64,000 nt of DNA, from assembly GCF_024124765.2 (NCBI RefSeq), contig NZ_JAMXSR020000002.1, positions 581,001-645,000 on the forward strand. The letters are read 5' to 3'. The DNA is from Sphingomonas sp. H160509. GTDB lineage: Bacteria > Pseudomonadota > Alphaproteobacteria > Sphingomonadales > Sphingomonadaceae. Below are positions 52,759-62,222 of the stretch, one piece after another. The notes under the pieces were generated by a model. The model was not told the DNA's origin. It searched no databases and saw nothing but the letters and a program-made list of their open reading frames with translations. Positions within the stretch are counted from its first letter, which is position 1; the number at the start of each line of letters is the position of its first letter. A program made the position numbers and the translations under genes.

Positions 52759-53400
52759 GCGCGGTCGGCGTCGGGCTGGCGGTCCGGATGTGCAGCGGCG
52801 AAGGCGGGGAGGGCGCGGGCTTTGTCAGCGGCGGCTATGAGGCGGGGGGTAGGGCGAAAGATCGACCGCGAACCGCTCGGCCGAATAGACTTGCGGCACG
52901 AGATGACAATCGGCGATCGTCGGTGTCGCACCGAACGCGAATCCGTCACCGTAGCGCGCGATCAGCGTCTCGAGCGCAGCGAACCCATCGCCGATCCAGC
53001 GCGCGATCCAGCGGTTCACCGCAGCCTCGTCCGCCCCGAACTCGGTGCGCAAGGCGCTCAGGATGCGGAGATTGTTCACAGGGTGGATGTCGCAGGCAAC
53101 CGTCGCCGCCATAGCGCGGACAATCACCCGGTCATTCGCGCCAACGGGAAGCAGCGGTGGATCGGAACAGGTCTCGTCGATCCATTCGAGGATCGCGGGG
53201 CTCTGAGTCAGGATCGCGTCGTCAGTCTCCAGCGCCGGCACGAGTCCCTGCGGATTAAGCACGCGATACCCCGCCTCGCGTTGCGCACCTGTGCGAAGGT
53301 CGTGCGTTACCTGCGCATACGCCACGCCCTTCAGGGCCAGCGCGATGCGGACGCGGTAGGCGGTGGTCGAGCGCCAGTAGCCGTGCAGGGTCAGGCTCAC
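52755..53400 (-). CDS. maiA: Maleylacetoacetate isomerase (frame broken)
   Basis: About 214 residues of the zeta-class GST family: [21 protein letters not shown] has the SSxxxR-type glutathione loop (here STTAYR), then [13 protein letters not shown] (cis-Pro), [13 protein letters not shown] and [13 protein letters not shown], and [24 protein letters not shown], all typical of MaiA. It converts maleylacetoacetate to fumarylacetoacetate. The frame shifts at the G6 run 52844-52849; removing one base gives the normal end [22 protein letters not shown]. It overlaps HmgA upstream and the Rieske gene downstream. Confidence 0.9.
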
Positions 53401-54734
53401 TTCGGCAGGATCGCCTTGGGAAAATCCGACCAGACCGCATCGTAATCGAGCTGCGAATGCTCCAGCGCATAGGCGGTCGGCTTATACGGCCAGCAGCTCT
53501 CCAGCATGAACGCCATCGTCCCGTCGATCTTGTGCGGCTTCAGGTCGACCGCGCTCGCACCCTGCCAACTCGCCAGATCGGGGCCATGGCCCGACATCAG
53601 GTTGTGCAGCGAGATGCCGCCCGGCGCGAACCCTTCGGCCTTAGCATCGTACGCGCCGGTGATCAGCCCCATAGCCTCGGACATGACGTTGCGGTGGAAC
53701 CAGGGCGGCCGGAACGTGCCCTCGGCGACCATCCAGCGCGGCGGGAAGATCACGAAATCAGCGTTCGCGCGCCCGGCCACGTCGCTCGGCGAGGTCAGCA
53801 GCGTGAAGATCGAAGGATCGGGGTGGTCGAAGCTGACGGTGTTGATCGTGTTGAACCGCGACAAATCGTAGCGCCACGGCGCGAGATTGCCGTGCCACGC
53901 GACCACGTCGAGCGGCGAGTGATCGAGCGTGGTGGTCCACAGCGACCCCATGAACTTCTGGACGACCTCGACCGGCTCATCGCGGTCCTCGAACCAGGCG
54001 ACCGGCGTCTCGAAATCGCGCGGGTTGGCGAGGCCGTTGGCGCCGATCGGGCCGAGATCTGGCAGGCGGAACAGCGCGCCGTGGTTCTCCGCGACATAGC
54101 CGCGTGCTTCGCCATCGGGGAGTTCGGCGCGGAAGCGAACGCCGCGGGGGATCAGCGCGATCTGGCCCGGCGCGATGTCGATCCTGCCGAGTTCGGTCAA
54201 CAGTCGGAGCCGTCCGGCCTGGGGGATGAACAGCAGTTCTCCGTCGGCATCCATGAAAACGCGTTCGGTCATATCGGTGTTGGCGGCGTAGACGTGGAGC
54301 GCGACGCCTTCGAGATCGGCGGGATCGCGGTTGGCGAGCATCGTCGTCATGCCGTCGATCAGATCAGTGTCTGGGGCAGGTGCCTCGATCGGATCCCAGC
54401 GCAAGCGGTTGGGCGCGAGCGGCTCGTCGGTGGTCCCGGGCGCGAACCGCTTTGCGCCGGTATAGCGCTCGAACGGCGGATGCTCCGCGGTCGGGCGCAT
54501 CCGGTAGAGCCAGCTGCGACGGTTCTCGTGCCGGGGGGCGGTGAAGGCGGTACCTGACAACTGCTCGGTGTAGAGGCCGAATGCGGGGCGCTGCGGTGAA
54601 TTGCGGCCGATCGGGAGCGCGCCGGGGATCGCCTCGGTCGATACGTGGTTGCCGAAGCCGGGCTGGTACGCTCCGCGGTCTTCGGTCTGGCCGGCGGTCT
54701 CGCCTGCGGCATTGGTCGGCTGGTGGATTGTCAT
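53397..54734 (-). CDS. hmgA: Homogentisate 1,2-dioxygenase
   Basis: A 445-residue cupin-type iron dioxygenase. [19 protein letters not shown] is the N-terminal signature, then [30 protein letters not shown] and the iron-site region [29 protein letters not shown] with His/Glu ligands, and [15 protein letters not shown]. It opens the ring of homogentisate to maleylacetoacetate. The start ATG 54734 ([12 protein letters not shown]) is preferred to the open frame to 54818. Its stop overlaps the MaiA start by four bases. Confidence 0.95.
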   Translation of the reverse strand: MTIHQPTNAAGETAGQTEDRGAYQPGFGNHVSTEAIPGALPIGRNSPQRPAFGLYTEQLSGTAFTAPRHENRRSWLYRMRPTAEHPPFERYTGAKRFAPGTTDEPLAPNRLRWDPIEAPAPDTDLIDGMTTMLANRDPADLEGVALHVYAANTDMTERVFMDADGELLFIPQAGRLRLLTELGRIDIAPGQIALIPRGVRFRAELPDGEARGYVAENHGALFRLPDLGPIGANGLANPRDFETPVAWFEDRDEPVEVVQKFMGSLWTTTLDHSPLDVVAWHGNLAPWRYDLSRFNTINTVSFDHPDPSIFTLLTSPSDVAGRANADFVIFPPRWMVAEGTFRPPWFHRNVMSEAMGLITGAYDAKAEGFAPGGISLHNLMSGHGPDLASWQGASAVDLKPHKIDGTMAFMLESCWPYKPTAYALEHSQLDYDAVWSDFPKAILPK

Positions 54735-54917
54735 GGCTTCCTCTCCGTCACCTGTTCCGATCAACGCCCGAACCGCCGGCCGTTCAAACTCTTTTTGAAC
54801 CGCGACCCCGTCGGTCACGGCGAAGCCGCGCCCTATGGGGCGGCTCCGTCCGCGCCGGCCGGTCGACGGCAGCGCCTGCGCGCTGCATCTCGACCGAAGC
54901 TACGCTTCGATCCTCAA

Positions 54918-55992
54918 TCACGCGTCAACCGTGATCACGCCACGCCGGATCTGGTCCAACTCGATGCTCTCATACAACGCCTGGAAATTGCCGTTGCCGA
55001 AGCCCTCGTTCCCCTTGCGCTGGATGATCTCGAAGAAGATCGGCCCGAACATGTTCTCGGTGAAGATCTGCAGCAGCAACCCCTCCTCGCCGACATTGCC
55101 GTCGATCAGGATGCGGTTGCGGCGCAGGCGTTCGAGGTTGTGGCCGTGGTTCGGCACGCGCTTGTCGACCAGTTCGTAATAGGTCTCGATCGTGTCCTGC
55201 AGCTTGACGCCGCGCGCGCGCAGCTTCTCGACCGTCTCGAAGATGTCGTCGGTGGTCAGCGCCAGGTGCTGGATACCCTCGCCGTTGTAATCCTTGATGA
55301 ATTCCTCGATCTGGCTCTTGTCGTCCTGGCTTTCGTTGAGCGGGATGCGGATCGCGCGGTCGGGCGCGATCATCGCCTGGCTGAACAGCCCCGTCGCCTT
55401 GCCCTTGATGTCGAAATACTTCTGCTCCTCGAAGCCGAAGATCTGGCCATAGAACTCCGCCCAGGTCCGCATCTGGCCACGCTTCACGTTGTGCGTGAGG
55501 TGATCGAGGAGGTCGAGGCCGACGTTGTTCTCGGCTTCCGCTTCGGCCGCACCCGGAACCTGGTTCCAGTCGTCGTACAAGCTGCCGGCCGCGCCGTGCT
55601 TGTCGACAAGATACAGCAGCGAACCGCCGATCCCTTCGAGAACGTAGCTGCCCTCACCGAGCGCACCCGTGCTCGCGTCAGCCGCCTTGGCACCACGTGC
55701 TAGCGCCGCGTCGAACGCTTGCTTGGCGTCGTGAACGCGGAACGCCATGCCGCTCGCCGACGGGCCATGATCCGCGCGGAACGCCGCCGCGTGGCCACCG
55801 TCTTCGCGGTTGAGCAGCAGGTTGATGCGGCCCCTGCTTGTAGCGCGTGACTGCCTTGGTCGGGTGGGTCGAGGCGGCGACGAAGCCGAACTGCTCGAAC
55901 TGCGCGGCCATCCGGTCGGGATCGGGCGAGGTGAACTCGGCGAACTCGAACCCGTCGAGACCCATCGGGTTTACGTCCATATGGTCCATCAT
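54918..55992 (-). CDS. hppD: 4-hydroxyphenylpyruvate dioxygenase (frame broken)
   Basis: About 358 residues. N-terminal half GLDGFEFAEFTSPDPDRMAAQFEQFGFVA and C-terminal iron half GEGIQHLALTTDDIF (His ligand), LLLQIFTENMFGPIFFEIIQRKG (Glu ligand) and NGNFQALYESIE match HPPD/VOC-fold enzymes. It converts 4-hydroxyphenylpyruvate to homogentisate for HmgA. One base is in excess in the C4 run 55831-55834; removing it gives RYKQGRINLLLNREDGG. The start MMDHMDVNP at 55992/55989 is chosen; the frame continues to 56052 across the operator. It is divergent from the MarR regulator and probably its target. Confidence 0.92.
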
Positions 55993-56005
55993 CACATCCT
56001 GACAG

Positions 56006-56025
56006 TTGGTATCCGTTGTTACCAA
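56006..56025. promoter_or_regulatory. Palindromic operator between hppD and the MarR gene
   Basis: TTGGTA, eight bases, TACCAA: a perfect 6-8-6 inverted repeat located 14 bases upstream of the hppD start and 44 bases before the MarR start. This is the typical size of a MarR dimer site. Binding would block both divergent genes. Confidence 0.65.
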
Positions 56026-56068
56026 TCTGGCGGGTTGAACAACTGGTGTCAATCGTTACGATTTCTAC

Positions 56069-56557
56069 ATGGCTGACCGCGCACTCGTCCTGGACGATTT
56101 CATCCCGTATCGCCTCTCGATCACCTCGAACCTCGTCAGCGAGGCGGTGGCGGATACGTACGAGGCGCTGTTCGGGCTGACGATCCCGGAGTGGCGGCTG
56201 GTCGCTGTGGTCGCCGAAGCTGACGGAATCACGCAGCAGCAGGTCGGCCAGCAGACCCGGATGGACAAGGTGACCGTCAGCCGCGCGGCGATCGCGCTGG
56301 TCGAACGCGGGCTGATGCAGCGGCATGCGAACCCGGAGGATCGCCGCTCGCATCTGCTGAGGCTGACCGACGACGGTCACACGCTCTACGCGTCAGTCGC
56401 ACCGAAGGCACTCGATCTCGAACGCCGGATCTTCGCCGGGTTCTCAGGCGCGGAGGTCGAGCAGTTCGTCGCGATGCTGCGGCGGATCGATGCGGTGACG
56501 ATCGACCTCGTTCAGGACTCCCACGGCGGCGTTGGCGACCAGAGACCACGCAGGTAA
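56069..56557 (+). CDS. MarR-family transcriptional regulator
   Basis: A 162-residue winged helix regulator. LTIPEWRLVAVVAEADGITQQQVGQQTRMDKVTVSRAAIALVERGLMQR forms the helix-turn-helix, and NPEDRRSHLLRLTDDGHTLY is the wing (DxRxxLxxLT motif). The dimer helices are in the two ends. It is divergent from HPPD with an operator in between and most likely represses tyrosine degradation in the absence of an aromatic ligand (inference). Its 3' end overlaps the convergent LysR gene by 46 bases. Confidence 0.9.
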   Translation: MADRALVLDDFIPYRLSITSNLVSEAVADTYEALFGLTIPEWRLVAVVAEADGITQQQVGQQTRMDKVTVSRAAIALVERGLMQRHANPEDRRSHLLRLTDDGHTLYASVAPKALDLERRIFAGFSGAEVEQFVAMLRRIDAVTIDLVQDSHGGVGDQRPRR

Positions 56558-57388
56558 TCGAGCAGTGCAGCGGTACCCGACGACACCGGGCCGCGCGCAT
56601 GCACTGCATAGATTCCGACGTCCGCAGACCCGGCCAGTTCCGGCAGGATGCGGACGAGGCGGCCACTCGAAAGGTCCGCGCTCACGTCCCACAGCGAGCG
56701 CAGCGCAATGCCGACGCCAGCCAGCGTGAGTTCGCGCACGACTTCGCTGGAGTTGGTCGCGACGTAGCTCGGGCGATCGATCGTAACGTCGCCATCTGGT
56801 CCGGCTAGGCGCCAAGGCATCTGGCCCTTCGCTGCGAGCAGGCGGTGTTCCGTAAGATCGGCCGGGTTGCGCGGCGCTTTATAGCTCGGAGCAGCGCACA
56901 GAACGCGACGGCTGTCGGCAAGGCGATGGCCGGTCAGGCTTGGCGGCACCGCTGGCGCGATTCGGATCGCGAGATCGAGCCGGTCGCCGATGACGTCGGA
57001 GAACCCATCCGACAGGTCGAGATCGAGTTCGATCCCCCGGATACGCGTCGAGGAACGGCTTCAGGTGCGGCGCGATGTGGAGGCGGCCGAACGACGTGGG
57101 TGCGCTGACCCGTAATGGTCCGGTCGGCGTATCCGTACGGTCCGACACGCGAGCCTCAGCGTCGCGGATCGCTGCGAGGATCTCCACCATGTCACGGTGA
57201 TAGGCGGCGCCGCGCGCGGTGAGGTCGAGCCGGCGCGTGGTGCGGTTGAGCAACCGCACGCCGAGCCGGGCTTCCAGCCGCGCGATCCGCTTCGACACCA
57301 TCGCCGGCGAGATACCCAACGAACGCCCCGCCGCACTGAGGCTGGCGGTGCGGACGACTTCGGCGAAGAGGACGATGTCGGGGTCCAT
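56512..57388 (-). CDS. LysR-type transcriptional regulator (frame broken)
   Basis: About 292 residues. HTH: MDPDIVLFAEVVRTASLSAAGRSLGISPAMVSKRIARLEARLGVRLLNRTTRRLDL. Effector domain: PLRVSAPTSFGRLHIAPHLKPFL, DLAIRIAP-like region, then VATNSSEVVRELTLAGVGIALRSLWDV. One extra base in the C5 run 57034-57038 (plus strand) breaks the frame; removing it gives DAYPGIELDLDLSDGF. It is divergent from malate synthase G across 93 bases, and is the likely regulator of that gene. Effector unknown. Confidence 0.82.
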
Positions 57389-57481
57389 TCGTTCTCCAGG
57401 CGATCAACAGCTTTCGGTTTATGATGTCTAGTGGCGAAGGTGGCGGGCGTCTATCGTGCTGCTAGAGCATAGGAGAGCAGC

Positions 57482-59588
57482 ATGGCCGAGATGATCGAAA
57501 ACGCGGGTCTGAAGATCGCCGCATCGCTGGTGGACTTCATCGAGACACAGGCGTTGCCGGGGACGGGTCTCGATGCGGCCGCGTTCTGGCAAGGCGTGTC
57601 CGACATCTACGCTAGGTTCGCGCCGGAGAACGCGGCGCTACTCGCGGTTCGCGACGACCTTCAGGCCAAGATCGATGCCTGGCACGAGGCCCGCGCCGGC
57701 AAGCCGATCGATCAGGCCGAGTACCAGGCGTTCCTGCGCGACATCGGCTATCTGGTCGACGAGCCTGCGCCGTTCTCGGTTGCGCCCACCAACGTCGATG
57801 CGGAAGTCGCCGCGCTAGCCGGCGCGCAGTTGGTGGTGCCTATCCTCAACGCGCGTTTCCTGCTGAACGCGGCGAACGCGCGGTGGGGGAGCCTGTACGA
57901 TGCGCTCTACGGCACCGATGCGATCCCGGGCGCTGCCGGCAAGGGGTATGACGCGGCACGAGGCGCACAAGTGATCGCGTGGGCGAAGGCGTTCCTCGAC
58001 GATGCGGTGCCGTTAGCGAACGGATCGTGGACCGACTGGACCGGTGGCACGCCTCAGCTAGTCTATCCGGAGCCAGCTCGTTGGCCATGCGGGCGACAAC
58101 ATCCTGTTGCGTCACAACGGCCTGCACATCGAACTCGTGATCGATCCTGAGCATTCGATCGGTCGTAACGACCCCGCGAACCTCGCCGACGTCGTCCTCG
58201 AATCCGCGCTCAGCACGATCGCCGATCTCGAGGATTCGATCGCCGCTGTCGATGCCGAGGACAAGGTTGCCGCCTACGCCAATTGGCTCGGGCTGATGAA
58301 GGGCGACCTGACCGCCAGCTTCCACAAGGGCGGCCGCACGGTCACGCGCGTGCTCGAACCGGACCGGCAGTACACCGCCCCCGGTGGCAGCGCGTTCACG
58401 CTCCCCGGCCGCAGCCTGATGTTCGTGCGCAATGTCGGCCACCTGATGACCACGCCTGCGATCCTTCTCGCCGACGGGGGGCAAGCGCCGGAGGGCATTC
58501 TCGACGGCATCGTCACGTCGCTGATCGGGCTGCACGACCTCAAGAGCACGGGCCCGATCCGCAATAGTCGCGCGGGCTCGATCTACATCGTCAAGCCGAA
58601 GATGCACGGCCCCGACGAAGCCGCCTTCACCAACCGGCTGTTCGACGCGATCGAGGACCTGCTCGGTCTCGCGCGTCACACGATCAAGGTCGGCGTGATG
58701 GACGAGGAACGCCGCACCTCCGCCAATCTCGCCGCGTGCATCGCCGCGGTGAAGGACCGCGTCGTGTTCATCAACACCGGCTTCCTCGATCGCACCGGCG
58801 ACGAGATGCATACCTCGATGCGGGCCGGGCCGATGATCCGCAAGGGCGACATGAAGACGTCCAGTTGGATCAAGGCGTATGAGGATCGCAACGTCCAGAT
58901 CGGGCTCGCCTGCGGGCTCAGCGGAAAGGCGCAGATCGGCAAGGGCATGTGGGCCGCGCCGGACCGGATGGCGGACATGCTCGAGCAGAAGATCGCGCAT
59001 CCGATGACCGGCGCGAATACCGCCTGGGTGCCGTCGCCGACCGCGGCCACGCTGCACGCGACGCACTACCACCGCGTCGACGTGTTCGCGCGGCAGGCGG
59101 AGCGCAAGGCCGAGCCCGTCGCCTCGCTCGATGCGCTGCTGACGATCCCGGTGGCGACCGGCCACAACTGGCAGCCCGACGAAGTTCGCGAGGAACTGGA
59201 GAACAACGCGCAGGGTATCCTCGGCTATGTCGTGCGCTGGGTCGATCAAGGCGTCGGCTGTTCTAAGGTGCCCGACATCCACGACATCGGCCTGATGGAG
59301 GACCGCGCCACGCTCCGGATCAGTTCGCAGCACATGGCGAACTCGCTGCTCCACGGCATCGCCACGCCCGACGAGGCGGACGCGGCGCTGCGACGAATGG
59401 CGGCGAAGGTCGATGCGCAGAACGCGGGCGATCCGCTGTACCGGCCGATGGCGGGGCATGAGGAGGAAAGCCTAGCGTTTCAGGCCGCCCGCGCACTCGT
59501 GTTCGATGGTCTCACGCAGCCGAGCGGCTATACCGAGCCGCTGCTCCACGCGTTCCGCGCGCGGGCAAAGAAAAGGGACGCTGCCTGA
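57482..59588 (+). CDS. glcB: Malate synthase G (frame broken)
   Basis: About 702 residues. GlcB condenses glyoxylate with acetyl-CoA to malate in the glyoxylate bypass. Visible motifs: [136 protein letters not shown] and [14 protein letters not shown] site precedes ATG 57482. The frame changes near the CC at 58073-58074; removing one base gives [18 protein letters not shown]. It overlaps the gamma carbonic anhydrase start (TGATG). Confidence 0.93.
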
Positions 59589-60116
59589 TGCCGCTGTACG
59601 AGATCGAGGGTAAACGACCGACGCTGGCCGACGACGCCTGGGTGGCGCCATCGGGCGACGTCATCGGCGACGCACGGTTGGGGGAGGGCGCGAGCGTCTG
59701 GTTCGGGGCGGTGATCCGCGCGGACAACACGCCGATCCTCGTCGGCGCGCGAACCAACATCCAGGAGGGCGCGATGCTGCATTCCGATCCCGGTGCGCCG
59801 CTGACCGTCGGCGAAGGCTGCACGATCGGCCATCACGCGATCCTTCATGGATGCACGATCGGCGACAACGTGCTGGTCGGGATGGGCGCGACGATCCTCA
59901 ACAACGCGGTGATCGGCAACGATTGCCTGATCGGTGCGAATGCTCTGGTGACGGAGGGGAAGGTGTTTCCGGCCGGGAGCCTGATCGTCGGGGTGCCGGC
60001 AAAGGCAGTGCGCGAACTCTCCCCCGGAGGCGATTGCCGGACTGAAGGTGTCCGCGGCGTCGTACGCGGCCAAGCAGCGCGTTTACGCCGACAGTTTGAG
60101 ATTGGTCGAGGTATAA
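59588..60116 (+). CDS. Gamma carbonic anhydrase family protein (frame broken)
   Basis: About 175 residues of left-handed parallel beta-helix hexapeptide repeats (SVWFGAVIRADNTPILVGARTNIQEGAMLHSD, GEGCTIGHHAILHGCTIGDNVLVGMGATILNNAVIGNDCLIGANALVTEG). Histidines in HSD and GHHAILHG are the zinc ligands of the family. Known members are CamA/YrdA/PaaY-type; activity is often low or absent. One extra C in the C5 run 60021-60025 breaks the end; removing it gives AVRELSPEAIAGLKVSAASYAAKQRVY and the stop TAA 60114-60116. Translationally coupled to GlcB. Confidence 0.85.
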
Positions 60117-60119
60117 AAT

Positions 60120-60143
60120 CCTCCCCCGCGAGGGGGAGGATCG
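60120..60143. repeat. CCTCCCCC hairpin between convergent genes (copy 3, single)
   Basis: CCTCCCCCGCGAGGGGGAGG, a perfect stem of eight bases with a short loop, lies 4 bases after the carbonic anhydrase stop and 15 before the FadL stop. It is the single-hairpin version of copies 1 and 2 and probably ends transcription of both genes. Confidence 0.8.
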
Positions 60144-60157
60144 TGAAGGCGGAACCC

Positions 60158-61492
60158 TTAGAAGCTCAGCCGGCCACCGAGCGACAGCACGACTGCTGAC
60201 GCATTGCGCAGTGCGCCCGAGGTCAGGATGTTCGTCTGTGCGGCGGTGTTGACATAGGCAGCCGTCCTGCGGTCGATCGTGGTGTTTTCGAAATCGACAT
60301 ACTGCGCAGCGGCGTCGAGTGCGATGCGCGAGGTCAGCTGGTACGACCCACCTGCCGCATAGGTCCAGCGGTCGGCGTCGGGTACGCGGGCATCGCGCAA
60401 GCCGTCCTGCGTCGGCGTCTTGGTGCGCTGGACACCCGCGCGGATCGTCGCCTTGGGGTTGACGGCGTAGTCGAAGCCGCCTGCGAGGCTCCAGCTGTCC
60501 TGGTAGTTTTCAGGGATCGCGGTGTTCAGCGGGGCACCGAGATCGATCGTGTCGAACTTGCTCCAGTTGTACGCGACGACCTGCGCATTGAGCGTCAGCG
60601 CGTTGGTGGCACGGATACGACCGGCGACGATCACCTGGCCCGGCGTGTTGAAGCTCGCCTTGGCGCCGTCGATCGAGACGTTCGAGCTCGCCAGCGGGCC
60701 GACCAGCCCGGTGATGTTCAGGCTGCCCTTCAGATTGTGGCGGATGCTCGACTTGTAGCTGACGCCGACGGTCGCGAAGTCGTTGTGCAGCTGAACGCCT
60801 GCAGTCCAGCCGAAGTCCCAACCGTCACCCTTCAACTCCTGGAAGCCATCGGGCAGCGCCGCAGACAGGTTGGGGAGCGCGTTGTTCAGCGTCGCATCGG
60901 TATATTCGACGTTCAGCGCACCACCGACACGGAGCCAGTCGGTCACCGCAACGCCGATCGACGGCTGGATGTCGATCGTCCGCAGCCGCGTCTTGTCCGC
61001 GCTATAGCGTGCCCAGCTGTTCGCCTCGTAATTGGTGGTGAAGCTGAACGGCGACGTCACCGCGACGCCGATCGCGATCCGGTCGGTCAGCGGATAGGCG
61101 ATTGCGCCCGACGGAACGACACCCTTGTTGATCGGATCGCTCGACGTACCGTTGCCGCCGACCGGCGCGTAATTGAACCCGGTTGGACGGCCGGTCGTGG
61201 GCGAGAAGGTCGGGCGGCCGATGAGCGTGCCGGTGTCGACGACGTCGCCCTTGGGCAGGATCGCGCTTGCACTCAGTGTCGCGCTGCCGTCGCGGATACC
61301 GGCGATCGCGGCCGGGTTCCACCACAGCGAGTCAGGGCCGGTATCGGCGCCTTCACCCGAGAATGCGCGACCGGCGCCGCGTGCGGACTGTGCCTGGAGA
61401 TAAAAGGCATCAGCACAGGCGGTGCTGGCAAATCCGAAAGCGGAAACGAGTGCTGATACCGCCAGAAGCGGAGCTTTGGTGCGAAGCGTCAT
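60158..61492 (-). CDS. OmpP1/FadL family outer-membrane transporter
   Basis: A 444-residue porin. Signal peptide (LLAVSALVSAFGFASTACA) then the hatch motif AFYLQAQSARGAGRAFSGEGADTGPDSLWWNPAAIAG, typical of FadL (N-terminal NPA motif that gates long-chain fatty acid entry). The barrel ends in the C-terminal Phe (LGGRLSF). It imports fatty acids or other hydrophobic compounds. It lies beside, but is not coupled to, the DUF2147 gene, and a beta-oxidation enzyme lies 730 bases upstream. Confidence 0.9.
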   Translation of the reverse strand: MTLRTKAPLLAVSALVSAFGFASTACADAFYLQAQSARGAGRAFSGEGADTGPDSLWWNPAAIAGIRDGSATLSASAILPKGDVVDTGTLIGRPTFSPTTGRPTGFNYAPVGGNGTSSDPINKGVVPSGAIAYPLTDRIAIGVAVTSPFSFTTNYEANSWARYSADKTRLRTIDIQPSIGVAVTDWLRVGGALNVEYTDATLNNALPNLSAALPDGFQELKGDGWDFGWTAGVQLHNDFATVGVSYKSSIRHNLKGSLNITGLVGPLASSNVSIDGAKASFNTPGQVIVAGRIRATNALTLNAQVVAYNWSKFDTIDLGAPLNTAIPENYQDSWSLAGGFDYAVNPKATIRAGVQRTKTPTQDGLRDARVPDADRWTYAAGGSYQLTSRIALDAAAQYVDFENTTIDRRTAAYVNTAAQTNILTSGALRNASAVVLSLGGRLSF

Positions 61493-61542
61493 GGGTAAGG
61501 TCCTGAAAGCTATACTGATAATAGGGAGATGGAAGCCGCGTC

Positions 61543-61953
61543 TCAGCGCACACGCGTCCAGGTCTGGGTCTTGCAGAGCGGGAAGAAGACGCAGCCGCGC
61601 AGCTTGAGCTGGTTCGCACCGAGCGGCGTGATCTTGCCGCTATACGTCTTGCCGTCCTCGGCATTGTAGACTTGGCCACTGCTCCAGACACCGTCTGAGT
61701 CCGACTTGAAGCCGCTGAGCATCTGCAGGCCCTGGATCGGGCGATTGCGCAGCGCGGTGTTGGAATTGTTCGCGTCCTTCATCGAAGGATTGGCGCGCAG
61801 CGCGTCGGAGGTGAGGATCTTGCCGCAGATCGAAGGGCCGCAACGAGCGATCTCGACGATGGCGTTGTGAGTCTCGGTCTTCCAGCGGCCGATGACGGTC
61901 TCGGGCGTGGCAGACGCGCCGGCGAGCAGGGCGGTGGCGATCAACAGGGACAT
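61543..61953 (-). CDS. DUF2147 family secreted protein
   Basis: A 136-residue protein with a signal (MSLLIATALLAGASA) followed by VIGRWKTETHNAIVEIARCGPSICGKIL, GLQMLSGFKSDSDGVWSSGQVYNAEDGKTYSGKITPLGANQLKLRGCVFFPLCKTQTW. The WKT..., C-x-G-K and W-x-G-Q-V-Y-x-P-x-D-G-K patterns are those of DUF2147, a lipocalin-like periplasmic family of unknown function. It lies 50 bases upstream of FadL on the same strand, and might share its transcript. Confidence 0.82.
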   Translation of the reverse strand: MSLLIATALLAGASATPETVIGRWKTETHNAIVEIARCGPSICGKILTSDALRANPSMKDANNSNTALRNRPIQGLQMLSGFKSDSDGVWSSGQVYNAEDGKTYSGKITPLGANQLKLRGCVFFPLCKTQTWTRVR

Positions 61954-62137
61954 CTTCTATCCTCTCCTAGTGTCGTTTGGCGCGCCGTATGCGTACGGTC
62001 GCTAAAATCTCGTAAAGCCGGCGACGTTATCGCGACCTCGTTGCCGTATACGGCAGTTATCGCTCCCGACTAGAATTGTACGAAGACAAGTCAAGTCTTC
62101 TTACTGATTTCGGGCGGTGAAAAAGTGTTCATGCGCA

Positions 62138-62221
62138 CGGTGTGCCCCCGCGCAAGCGGGGGCCCAGGTTCACGAACGGAGCGCTGCTTGACCCTGGGCC
62201 CCCGCTTTCGCGGGGAACAGT
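62138..62221. repeat. Palindromic repeat of the CCCCCGC type
   Basis: TGCCCCCGCGCAAGCGGGGGCCC at the left and GGGCCCCCGCTTTCGCGGGG at the right, each with its own hairpin, form a compound inverted repeat directly after the beta-oxidation gene stop. It resembles the trhO 3' repeat in layout. Confidence 0.65.
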
Positions 62222-62222
62222 C

